Shown here: positions 1-5,926 of the stretch, piece by piece
How the letters are laid out: each line of letters begins with the position of its first letter
Position numbering within the stretch: position 1 is the stretch's first letter
The notes under the pieces: model-generated
The model's input: only the letters and a program-made list of their open reading frames with translations
Databases searched by the model: none
Told to the model about the DNA's origin: nothing
Assembly: GCA_934670175.1 (NCBI GenBank)
Contig: CAKUOX010000095.1
Location: 1-7,409, forward strand
Length of the DNA stretch: 7,409 nucleotides
Direction: 5' to 3'
From: an uncultured Clostridia bacterium
GTDB lineage: Bacteria; Bacillota; Clostridia; Christensenellales; Aristaeellaceae
Made by a program: the position numbers and the translations under genes

Positions 1-1190
1 ACGCGATCCATCAGGCACACGACGCCGGGCAGCTCCTTGCCCTCCAGGAATTCCAGAGAAGCGCCGCCGCCGGTGGAGATGTGGCTCATGCGATCGGCCA
101 GACCCATCTGGGTGACAGCCGCAGCGCTGTCGCCGCCGCCGATGATGGTGATGGCGTTGGAATCCGCCAGCGCCTGAGCGATGGCCAGAGTGCCCTTGGC
201 GAAGTTGGGCATCTCGAAGCAGCCCATCGGGCCGTTCCAGACGATGGTGCGCGCCTTCTTGATTTCCTCGGTGAACAGCTTCACGGTCTCGGGACCGATG
301 TCCATGCCTTCGAATTCAGCGGGAATATCCCAGGAGTGCGCGGTGATGCGCATGCAGTCGTTGGAGAAGGAATCGCCGCAAACGTTGTCCACGGGGAAGA
401 GCATCTTCACGCCCTTGGCCTTGGCTTCCTCCATGAGCTCCTTGGCCAGATCGATGCGCTCCTCGTCCAGCAGGGAACGGCCGACCTTGCCGCCCATGGC
501 GACGCGGAAGGTGTAGCTCATGCCGCCGCCGATGAGCAGCACGTCAACCTTGTCCAGCAGCGCCTTGATGACGCCGATCTTGTCCTTGACCTTGGCGCCG
601 CCCAGAATGGCCAGGAAGGGGCGCACCGGGTTTTCAACGGCGTTGCCCAGGAATTCCAGCTCCTTGCCGATCAGGAAGCCGGCCACGGCGGGCAGATACG
701 CGGCTACACCGGCGGTAGAGGCGTGCGCGCGATGCACGGTGCCAAAGGCGTCGGAAACGTAGATTTCAGCCATGGAGGCCAGCTCCTTGGCGAACGCGGG
801 GTCGTTCTTTTCCTCTTCCGCATGGAAGCGCACGTTCTCCAGCAGAATGGCCTTGCCGGGCTCGACCTCTGCGGCCAGCTTCTTGGCGTCGGGGCCGATA
901 ACGTCCTTGGCGAGCTTGACTTCGAAGCCGAGCTTCTCGCTCAGGCGCTTGGCGACCGGCGCGAGGGAATACTTCATGTTGAATTCTCCCTTGGGACGGC
1001 CCAGATGCGAGCAGAGGATCACGGCGGCCTTGTGGTCGAGCAGATACTTGATGGTGGGCAGCGCGGCGTTGATGCGCGTTTCATCGGTAATATTCAGATC
1101 TGCATCCAGCGGGACGTTAAAGTCGCAGCGGACGAGCACTTTTTTGTTTGCAACCTGGATATCTTCAACGGTCATTTTGTTCAGATTCAT
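1..1190 (-). CDS. pgk: Phosphoglycerate kinase, C-terminus cut by window edge
   Basis: This cytosolic glycolytic enzyme transfers phosphate from 1,3-bisphosphoglycerate to ADP, giving 3-phosphoglycerate and ATP. Reading the minus strand from the ATG at 1188-1190 gives 396 open codons to the left edge. The family is usually about 390-400 residues, so only the last few residues and the stop are missing. Visible motifs are DFNVPL (residues 23-28), the conserved Arg39 of the substrate site, SHLGRPKG (61-68), LENVRF (117-122), HRAHAST (153-159), GGAKVKDK (197-204), the nucleotide-site GGGDSAAA (351-358) and STGGGASLE (372-380). The start fits a GGAG ribosome binding site six bases upstream. It is divergent from the ecf operon and first in its own transcript; any other glycolytic genes would lie off the left edge. 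Codons are biased to AAG, GGC and GCC, as expected of a highly expressed gene. The identification is secure. Confidence 0.97.
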   Translation of the reverse strand, partial: MNLNKMTVEDIQVANKKVLVRCDFNVPLDADLNITDETRINAALPTIKYLLDHKAAVILCSHLGRPKGEFNMKYSLAPVAKRLSEKLGFEVKLAKDVIGPDAKKLAAEVEPGKAILLENVRFHAEEEKNDPAFAKELASMAEIYVSDAFGTVHRAHASTAGVAAYLPAVAGFLIGKELEFLGNAVENPVRPFLAILGGAKVKDKIGVIKALLDKVDVLLIGGGMSYTFRVAMGGKVGRSLLDEERIDLAKELMEEAKAKGVKMLFPVDNVCGDSFSNDCMRITAHSWDIPAEFEGMDIGPETVKLFTEEIKKARTIVWNGPMGCFEMPNFAKGTLAIAQALADSNAITIIGGGDSAAAVTQMGLADRMSHISTGGGASLEFLEGKELPGVVCLMDR

Positions 1191-1227
1191 TTTTTTCTCC
1201 ACTCCTATCTTACAAGTTTATATCCCT

Positions 1228-1236
1228 ATTTTACCA
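1228..1236 (-). promoter_or_regulatory. Extended -10 promoter of pgk
   Basis: On the minus strand the sequence reads TGGTAAAAT, which is an extended -10 element (TGn followed by a one-mismatch TATAAT). No convincing TTGACA-like -35 box lies 16-18 bases upstream, which is common for TGn promoters. Transcription would begin near position 1221, leaving a leader of about 30 bases before the pgk ATG. The call rests on sequence match and position only. Confidence 0.55.
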
Positions 1237-1294
1237 CACATCCGGAGGAAATAAAAGTTAGTTTTCTGCAATGAATGGCTGAAAATTGTTATTT

Positions 1295-1320
1295 TGTGGC
1301 CACAGGACGGCTTCCGTGGC
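1295..1320. promoter_or_regulatory. Dyad between divergent promoters, possible operator
   Basis: A perfect 10-base palindrome, TGTGGCCACA, lies at 1295-1304. An overlapping inverted repeat spans 1299-1320, with GCCAC at 1299-1303 and GTGGC at 1316-1320; its inner bases pair partly, with one A.C mismatch. There is no T-run on either side, so it does not look like a terminator. It sits between the two divergent -10 elements, a place where a shared regulator could bind. A 10-base palindrome can also occur by chance in GC-rich DNA. Confidence 0.25.
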
Positions 1321-1350
1321 GCGCAACCCCCAACACATTTAACGAACGAT

Positions 1351-1359
1351 TGCTATAAT
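1351..1359 (+). promoter_or_regulatory. Extended -10 promoter of the ecf-truA-ybaK operon
   Basis: The sequence TGCTATAAT is a perfect TATAAT (1354-1359) with the TGn extension. The hexamer 17 bases upstream (CAACAC) is a poor -35. Transcription would start near 1366, almost on top of the GGAGGG at 1368-1373, so the leader is only about 20 bases. This leaves no room for a riboswitch, although ECF genes are sometimes controlled by one. Confidence 0.65.
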
Positions 1360-1385
1360 GCAGCGTCGGAGGGTTATCAAGCAAT

Positions 1386-2219
1386 ATGAATGACGCCATT
1401 ATTCGTCTTAACGACGTTGTATTTAAATATGAAGACAGCGAAACGCCGGCCGTGGATCATGTTTCCATGGAAGTGGTGCGCGGTGAATTCCTGGCGGTGC
1501 TGGGCAGAAACGGCAGCGGCAAATCCACGCTGGCGCGGCTGCTGAACGCGCTGCTGACGCCCGATTCGGGCAGCGTGACCGTGGACGGCGTGCAGGCTGC
1601 GGCGGAGGATCCTTACGCGGTGCGCGAGCGCTGCGGCATGGTGTTTCAGAATCCGGATAATCAGATCGTATCGACCGTCGTGGAAGAGGACTGCGCCTTC
1701 GGCCTTGAAAACACGGGTGTGCCCTCCGAGCAGATCCGCCCCCGCGTGGAAGCCGCGCTGCGCGAGGTGGGCATGCTTGATCGCGCGCTTTCGTCGCCAT
1801 CCATGCTTTCCGGCGGCCAGAAGCAGCGCGTGGCCATCGCAGGCGTGCTGGCGATGCGGCCGAAGATCATCGTGTTCGATGAATCCACGGCCATGCTCGA
1901 CCCCTCAGGGCGGCGCGACGTGTTCGATGTGGCGCGGCGCATCAACCGCGAGGACGGCGTGACGGTGATCTGGATCACGCATTTCATGGAAGAGGCGGTG
2001 CGCGCCGACCGCGTGCTGGTGATGGACAGGGGGCGCATCGAGCTTCAGGGCACGCCGCTTCAGGTGTTCTCCAGGGTGGATGATGTGCTGCGGTTGGGGC
2101 TGGACGTGCCCGAAATGATGAAGCTGTCCAGACATCTGCGCGAGGCGGGCGTAGAGGGTCTGCGCGGCGATATACTGACGGTCGAAGAAATGGCGGTGGA
2201 ACTGTGCCGGTTGAAATAA
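1386..2219 (+). CDS. ecfA1: ECF transporter ATPase EcfA1
   Basis: This is one of the two cytoplasmic ABC ATPases that power an energy-coupling factor importer for vitamins or transition metals. The 277 residues carry Walker A GRNGSGKST (40-48), Q-loop Gln88 in MVFQNPDNQ, signature LSGGQ (141-145), Walker B IIVFDE (161-166) with catalytic Glu166, the D-loop MLDP and switch His199. MVFQNPDNQ and ESTAMLDP are typical of the A1 type. The C-terminal GLDVPE (238-243) belongs to the EcfA dimerisation region. The ATG is preceded by GGAGGG with a rather long 12-base spacer. The 3' end overlaps ecfA2 by 16 bases. It is first in the operon. In many Firmicutes rplQ lies directly upstream; here the upstream neighbour is a divergent pgk. 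Older annotations often call such genes cbiO. Confidence 0.95.
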   Translation: MNDAIIRLNDVVFKYEDSETPAVDHVSMEVVRGEFLAVLGRNGSGKSTLARLLNALLTPDSGSVTVDGVQAAAEDPYAVRERCGMVFQNPDNQIVSTVVEEDCAFGLENTGVPSEQIRPRVEAALREVGMLDRALSSPSMLSGGQKQRVAIAGVLAMRPKIIVFDESTAMLDPSGRRDVFDVARRINREDGVTVIWITHFMEEAVRADRVLVMDRGRIELQGTPLQVFSRVDDVLRLGLDVPEMMKLSRHLREAGVEGLRGDILTVEEMAVELCRLK

Positions 2220-3064
2220 AGCATTTGACGCATATATACATGCCCGGCTCGCCCTTTGAAACGAAGGCGCTGGACGACGTGTCCCTGAAGATTGAGGACG
2301 GCGAGTTTATCGGCGTGATCGGACATACGGGCAGCGGCAAATCCACGCTGATCGCATATATGGATGCGCTGGAGCGCGCCAAAGAGGGACATGTGTTTGT
2401 AAACGGCGTCGACATGGGAGCGAGCGGCGTGAATCTTACGCAGATTCGCCGCGAGGTCGGGCTGGTGTTTCAGTATCCGGAATACCAGCTGTTTGAGGAA
2501 ACGGTCGGGCAGGACGTCGCCTTCGGTCCCAGAAACCTCGGCCTTCCCGAGGCGGAGATCGCCGCGAGCGTGAAGCGCGCGCTGGCGCTGGTGGGGCTGG
2601 ACGAGCGCATTGCGCAGGCGTCGCCGTTCGCGCTTTCCGGCGGGCAGAAGCGCCGCGTGGCCATCGCGGGCGTGCTGGCGATGAATCCGTCCATACTGGT
2701 GCTGGACGAACCGGCGGCCGGCCTGGATCCGGCGGGCCGGCGCGAAATGCTGGAGCTGATTCGCGGCATTCATGAAAGCGGCGTGACGGTGGTGATGGTA
2801 TCCCACTCCATGGACGACGTGGGCAAATACTGCAACCGGCTGTATGTGCTCGACCACGGCAGGATCGCGCTGGAGGGCGCGCCCGCCGAGGTTTTTATCC
2901 ACGGCGACGAGCTGCGCGCCATCGGGTTGGATGTGCCGGAATGCGCGCAGCTGGCAGCGCTGCTTCGCGAAAAGGGCTTTGAGATCGATGCGCGCGCCTT
3001 CAGCATCGAGGATGTGAGCGCGGCGATATTGAAGAATCTGAACAAAGGCGGGATGGGGAAATGA
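2204..3064 (+). CDS. ecfA2: ECF transporter ATPase EcfA2
   Basis: This is the second ATPase of the ECF module, which dimerises with EcfA1. The 286 residues show Walker A GHTGSGKST (40-48), Q-loop Gln90 in LVFQYPEYQLFEET (an A2 hallmark), signature LSGGQ (144-148), Walker B ILVLDE (164-169) with Glu169, AAGLDP, switch His201 and C-terminal GLDVPE (241-246). I take the GTG at 2204 as the start because it supplies the N-terminal strand (VEIKHLTHIYMPG) expected in the family. The ATG at 2240 would delete it. Translation is probably coupled to ecfA1 through the 16-base overlap. One oddity is that the segment after Walker A (YMDALERAKEG, 52-62) lacks the usual LLxPxxG pattern that EcfA1 keeps. The TGA overlaps the ecfT start by four bases. 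Confidence 0.95.
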   Translation: MPVEIKHLTHIYMPGSPFETKALDDVSLKIEDGEFIGVIGHTGSGKSTLIAYMDALERAKEGHVFVNGVDMGASGVNLTQIRREVGLVFQYPEYQLFEETVGQDVAFGPRNLGLPEAEIAASVKRALALVGLDERIAQASPFALSGGQKRRVAIAGVLAMNPSILVLDEPAAGLDPAGRREMLELIRGIHESGVTVVMVSHSMDDVGKYCNRLYVLDHGRIALEGAPAEVFIHGDELRAIGLDVPECAQLAALLREKGFEIDARAFSIEDVSAAILKNLNKGGMGK

Positions 3065-3870
3065 TGAACAACGTTACGCTCGGGCAGTATTTCCCCGGCG
3101 ATTCCTTCCTCTACCGGCTGGATCCGCGCATGAAGATGCTGCTGACGATCGCGCTGATCGTGGTGGTGTTCGTCACAAAGCGCTTCGTGGGCTTTGCGCT
3201 GCTGCTGCTGTTTATCATCTGGTGCGCCATATCTACGAAGATCGGCCTGAAATACATGTTCAAGGGCTTAAAGCCGCTGTTTGTGATCATTGCGCTCACC
3301 TTCGTGCTGAACCTGTTTCTGATGAAGGACGGCGCGGTGCTCGTGAAGCTGTGGTTCATCGAGATCACCTCCGGCGGCCTGCGCATGGCGCTGTTCATGG
3401 CGGCGCGCATCATACTGCTGGTGCTTTGCTCGCAGATGCTCACGTTCACCACCTCGCCCATTTCGCTGACGGACGGCCTGGAATCGCTGATGCGGCCGCT
3501 GTCCAGGGTGGGCTTTCCGGCGCACGAAATCTCGATGATGATGTCCATCGCGCTGCGCTTTATCCCCACGCTGATGGAGGAGGCAGGCAAGATTCGCCGG
3601 GCGCAGATGGCGCGCGGCGCGGATTTCGAATCCGGACGGCTGCTGCAGCGCGCGAAGGCCATGGTGCCGCTGCTGGTGCCGCTGTTCGTGAGCGCGTTTC
3701 GACGGGCGGACGAGCTGGCGATGGCCATGGACGCGCGCTGCTATCGCGGCGCGCAGGGGCGCACGCGCATGAAGCAGCTGCGGCTTACATGGCGCGACGG
3801 CGTGGCGGCTGCGGCGGTCGCGGGCATGCTGGCGCTGACGCTGGTGCTCAACCGCATGCCGCTGATTTGA
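3061..3870 (+). CDS. ecfT: ECF transporter transmembrane component EcfT
   Basis: This is the integral membrane scaffold that couples ATP hydrolysis by EcfA1/EcfA2 to toppling of a substrate-binding S component. The 269 residues include hydrophobic segments around 25-38, 43-56, 71-88, 107-125, 199-212 and 247-264. The family coupling motifs are visible: ARG at 184-186 (AQMARGADF) and ARC at 225-227 (MDARCYRG). The N-terminal YRLDPRMKM is also typical. Two tandem ATGs lie at 3061 and 3064; the first overlaps the ecfA2 stop in an ATGA arrangement, so translation is likely coupled. No S component is encoded beside it, which suggests a group II (shared) module serving unlinked S proteins. The substrate cannot be read from these genes. 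Confidence 0.94.
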   Translation: MMNNVTLGQYFPGDSFLYRLDPRMKMLLTIALIVVVFVTKRFVGFALLLLFIIWCAISTKIGLKYMFKGLKPLFVIIALTFVLNLFLMKDGAVLVKLWFIEITSGGLRMALFMAARIILLVLCSQMLTFTTSPISLTDGLESLMRPLSRVGFPAHEISMMMSIALRFIPTLMEEAGKIRRAQMARGADFESGRLLQRAKAMVPLLVPLFVSAFRRADELAMAMDARCYRGAQGRTRMKQLRLTWRDGVAAAAVAGMLALTLVLNRMPLI

Positions 3871-3873
3871 TGC

Positions 3874-3889
3874 GGAGGTGCGTACCTTG
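3874..3889 (+). promoter_or_regulatory. Ribosome binding site selecting a TTG start for truA
   Basis: GGAGGT at 3874-3879 lies seven bases before a TTG at 3887-3889, which is ideal spacing. The GTG at 3878-3880 is in frame but overlaps the ribosome binding site itself, so it would have no usable site. The protein that begins at TTG also matches the usual TruA N-terminus (MRRIHLTVEYDGT). Confidence 0.7.
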
Positions 3890-4645
3890 AGGAGGATACA
3901 CCTGACCGTGGAATACGACGGCACCGATTACGCGGGCTGGCAGCGCCAGAGCAACGCCATGACGGTGCAGGAGCAGCTGGAGCGTGCCGTGAAGCGATTG
4001 ACGGGCGAAACGGTGTGCGTGTCCGGCGCGAGCCGCACGGACGCGGGCGTGCATGCGCTCGGGCAGTCCGCGCATTTTGATACAGAATCGCGCATTCCGG
4101 CAGATAAGTTCAGCTTTGCGCTCAATACGCTTTTGCCGCCGGATATTCGCGTGGTGCGATCGGAGGAAGTGTCCGCCGAATTTCATTCGCGCTTTTCCGG
4201 ACACGGCAAGCGCTATCGCTACCTGATCCACGCCGCGCCGCACGCGGGTGCGCTGGATCGGCGCACGCACGCGCATGTGATTTATCCGCTGGATGTGGGA
4301 AAAATGCGGCGCGAGGCGCTGGATCTGGTCGGCACACACGATTTTGCGGCGTTTGCCGCCAGCGGCAGCGTGGTCAAGGATACGGTGCGCACCATTTACC
4401 GCGTCGAGGTTTCGCAGCATGGCAGCGAGATATGTCTGATCGTGGAGGGCAACGGCTTCCTGTACAATATGGTGCGCATTATTGCGGGCACGCTGATCGG
4501 CGTGGGCTCCGGAAAGCTCGCGCCGGGCGCGTTTCGCCGCGCTATTGAAAGCGGCAGCCGCCTGGATCTGGGCGTCACCGCGCCCGCACACGGGCTGACG
4601 CTGATGGAGGTTTTCTATACTTTGGAGGAGGAAAACAGGAAATGA
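3887..4645 (+). CDS. truA: tRNA pseudouridine(38-40) synthase TruA
   Basis: TruA converts uridines 38, 39 and 40 in the tRNA anticodon arm to pseudouridine. With the TTG start the protein has 252 residues, close to the family norm. Visible motifs are EYDGTDYAGWQRQ near the N-terminus, the catalytic region SRTDAGVHA with the nucleophilic Asp at about residue 52, RYRYLIH, the FLYNMVRIIAGTL block of the second half and a C-terminal APAHGLTL. The GTG at 3878 would add three residues but overlaps the ribosome binding site. The gene begins 16 bases after ecfT and its TGA overlaps the ybaK ATG, so it belongs to the ecf transcript. truA after ecfT is the standard Firmicutes order, although rplM-rpsI, often next, are absent here. 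Confidence 0.95.
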   Translation: MRRIHLTVEYDGTDYAGWQRQSNAMTVQEQLERAVKRLTGETVCVSGASRTDAGVHALGQSAHFDTESRIPADKFSFALNTLLPPDIRVVRSEEVSAEFHSRFSGHGKRYRYLIHAAPHAGALDRRTHAHVIYPLDVGKMRREALDLVGTHDFAAFAASGSVVKDTVRTIYRVEVSQHGSEICLIVEGNGFLYNMVRIIAGTLIGVGSGKLAPGAFRRAIESGSRLDLGVTAPAHGLTLMEVFYTLEEENRK

Positions 4646-5112
4646 CCGTGACAAACGTCATGCGTCTGCTTAAGCAGGCAGGCGTGTCCTTCGAGGCGTC
4701 AGAATACGAGGTGGATGAAAGCGACCTGAGCGGCGTGCACCTGGCGGCGCAGTTGGGCGTGGAGCCGGACTGCGTGTTCAAGACGCTGGTAACGCGCGGC
4801 GAAAAAAACGGGCTGCATGTGTTCTGCATTCCCGCGCCCGCGGAGCTGGATCTGAAAAAGTGCGCGCATGCGGCGGGCGAGAAAAAGATAGAAATGCTGC
4901 ACATGAAGGATCTGCTGCCGATGACCGGTTATATTCGCGGCGGCTGTTCTCCGGTAGGTATGAAGAAAAAATATCCCACAACGATGGACGAAACGGCGAT
5001 GCTCTTCGACAGGATCTATGTTTCGGCAGGTCAGCGCGGCGTGCAGGTGATCGTGGATCCGCAGCAGCTGGCGGCGTATGTGGGCGCAGATTTTGCAGAC
5101 GTGACCAAATAA
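4642..5112 (+). CDS. ybaK: Cys-tRNA(Pro)/Cys-tRNA(Cys) deacylase YbaK
   Basis: This is a free-standing editing domain that hydrolyses cysteine mischarged on tRNA(Pro) by prolyl-tRNA synthetase. The 156 residues match the YbaK/EbsC family along the whole length: FKTLV with the conserved active-site Lys47, a P-x-x-x-ELDLKK stretch (66-73), GEKKIEMLHMKDL, GYIRGGCSPVGMKK (96-109), and VSAGQRGVQVIVDP (127-140). The start overlaps the truA stop by four bases (ATGA), and GGAGGAGG at 4624-4631 can serve as its ribosome binding site. YbaK proteins normally have GGVSP or GGISP where this one has GGCSP, a small variation next to the substrate pocket. Operon placement with truA gives two adjacent tRNA-quality functions. 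Confidence 0.92.
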   Translation: MTVTNVMRLLKQAGVSFEASEYEVDESDLSGVHLAAQLGVEPDCVFKTLVTRGEKNGLHVFCIPAPAELDLKKCAHAAGEKKIEMLHMKDLLPMTGYIRGGCSPVGMKKKYPTTMDETAMLFDRIYVSAGQRGVQVIVDPQQLAAYVGADFADVTK

Positions 5113-5137
5113 AGCGGCAGAGGGAGAGGCTTTACCA

Positions 5138-5809
5138 ATGAAAGCGGTCATTTTTGATTTCAACGGCACGCTCTATAACGATACCAACCTTCACCGCACA
5201 GCCTGGCACAGCTACCTAGCGGAGCGCTTCGGGCTGGAGCTGAGCATGGATGAAATAGATCGGGTCTGTATCGGCCCGCCCAACGAAGCCATTTTCCGAA
5301 CGCTGATTGATAAGAACATGCCCATGGCGGATATTATTTCCTTTTCCCGGGAAAAGGAGGCGATGTACCGGCAGGCGGCGCTGGCGACCGAGGAGACGCG
5401 CAGGCTGATCGACGGCGTTCCTGAAATGCTGGATATGCTCACTCAGCGCGGCGTGCCGTTTGCGCTGGCCACGGCATCACTGATGGATAATGTCGAATTC
5501 TATTTGAACGATCTGGGGCTGGGGAAATGGTTCACGCTGGATCGCGTCGTCTATGAGGACGGCACGCGCCCGGGCAAGCCGGATCCCGCGTTCTATCTGG
5601 AAGCGGCGCGGCGGCTGAACGTCAACCCTGCCGACTGCATCATTGTGGAGGATTCCCGAACCGGATTTCGTGCGGCGAATGCGGCGGGCGCGGGGCGCAT
5701 CATCGCCATGGATACCACTACGCCGGTGGAGGTGCTGCGCGCGATGCCGGAAATTTATGCCGTGATCCACGATTATTACGGCTTTGAGCGCTTTCTTGAA
5801 AACACATAA
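5138..5809 (+). CDS. HAD-superfamily hydrolase with Asn in motif I
   Basis: This is a 223-residue haloacid-dehalogenase-type protein resembling the beta-phosphoglucomutase/phosphatase subfamily with an alpha-helical cap. Motif I is DFNGTL (7-12), with nucleophile Asp7 but Asn9 where most phosphatases have the acid/base Asp. Motif II is probably Thr112 (ALATAS), motif III Lys147 (GKPDP) and motif IV Glu171-Asp172 (IIVEDS). The cap spans roughly residues 15-90. AGGGAGAGG at 5121-5129 lies eight bases before the ATG. The gene follows ybaK after 25 bases with no promoter seen between, so it is probably co-transcribed. I recall DFNGT variants in other Firmicutes HAD proteins, but the substrate is unknown. 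It could be a phosphatase with altered chemistry or a weak enzyme. Confidence 0.85.
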   Translation: MKAVIFDFNGTLYNDTNLHRTAWHSYLAERFGLELSMDEIDRVCIGPPNEAIFRTLIDKNMPMADIISFSREKEAMYRQAALATEETRRLIDGVPEMLDMLTQRGVPFALATASLMDNVEFYLNDLGLGKWFTLDRVVYEDGTRPGKPDPAFYLEAARRLNVNPADCIIVEDSRTGFRAANAAGAGRIIAMDTTTPVEVLRAMPEIYAVIHDYYGFERFLENT

Positions 5810-5824
5810 CAGAAAAAAAACGCT

Positions 5825-5842
5825 ACAAGCGCCCGCGTTTGT
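5825..5842. repeat. Inverted repeat in the spacer of the scaffold-gene promoter
   Basis: ACAAGCG (5825-5831) and CGTTTGT (5836-5842) form a seven-pair dyad with one G/T position around a CCCG centre. A second nested repeat pairs AAACGC (5818-5823) with GCGTTT (5835-5840). The dyad lies immediately upstream of the -10 element and touches its TGn extension. That suits an operator better than a terminator, because no T-run follows on the plus strand. The eight-A run at 5813-5820 would give a T-run only for minus-strand transcription, where no gene needs it. Confidence 0.35.
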
Positions 5843-5850
5843 GGTATAAT
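5842..5850 (+). promoter_or_regulatory. Extended -10 promoter of the scaffold/GGGtGRT unit
   Basis: TGGTATAAT is a perfect extended -10 element. The best -35 candidate (GCTACA at 5822-5827, spacer 17) matches consensus only in its last three bases. Transcription should begin near 5857, giving a leader of about 70 bases before the ATG at 5927. This separates the scaffold unit from the preceding operon. Confidence 0.7.
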
Positions 5851-5868
5851 AGTTTTGTATGATATACA

Positions 5869-5906
5869 CGCACCTCGAGTGTGCATTCATAGCCCTGCTC
5901 AGGGCT
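5869..5906 (+). promoter_or_regulatory. Structured 5' leader with two small hairpins
   Basis: Two stem-loops can form in the leader RNA. The first pairs CGCAC (5869-5873) with GUGUG (5879-5883), including one G-U pair, around a CUCGA loop. The second pairs AGCCCT (5891-5896) perfectly with AGGGCT (5901-5906) around GCTC. The second ends six bases before the AAGGAGG at 5913-5919 and does not hide it. They could stabilise the mRNA or bind a protein. They match no riboswitch class I recognise, and the leader is short for one. Confidence 0.4.
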
Positions 5907-5926
5907 CGGAAGAAGGAGGAAAAACC

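Noticed and set aside
81..1274. A 397-codon open frame on the plus strand across the whole of pgk
   Set aside because: It is the antisense shadow of a clear pgk gene in GC-rich DNA. Its translation shows no family motifs and no ribosome binding site supports the start.
1360..1385. A vitamin riboswitch before the ecf genes
   Set aside because: The predicted leader is only about 20 bases, too short for any known riboswitch.
1512..2350. A 21-base identical direct repeat at 1512-1532 and 2330-2350
   Set aside because: Both copies encode the Walker A region of the paralogous EcfA1 and EcfA2. The identity follows from protein conservation and codon bias, not from a mobile or regulatory repeat.
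2060..2902. A 280-codon minus-strand open frame opposite ecfA2
   Set aside because: It lies antisense to a gene with all ABC ATPase motifs, has low-complexity His/Arg/Ala-rich content and no ribosome binding site.
3848..4654. A 268-codon minus-strand open frame opposite truA
   Set aside because: It is a shadow of truA, rich in Ala, Arg and His, with no recognisable domain.
5813..5842. A possible rho-independent terminator after the HAD gene
   Set aside because: The stem is short and no T-run follows on the plus strand. The A-run before it would serve only minus-strand transcription, where there is no gene to end.
5855..5926. An N-terminal extension of the scaffold protein from a TTG at 5855
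   Set aside because: The TTG lies at the predicted transcription start and has no ribosome binding site, while the ATG at 5927 has AAGGAGG at ideal spacing.
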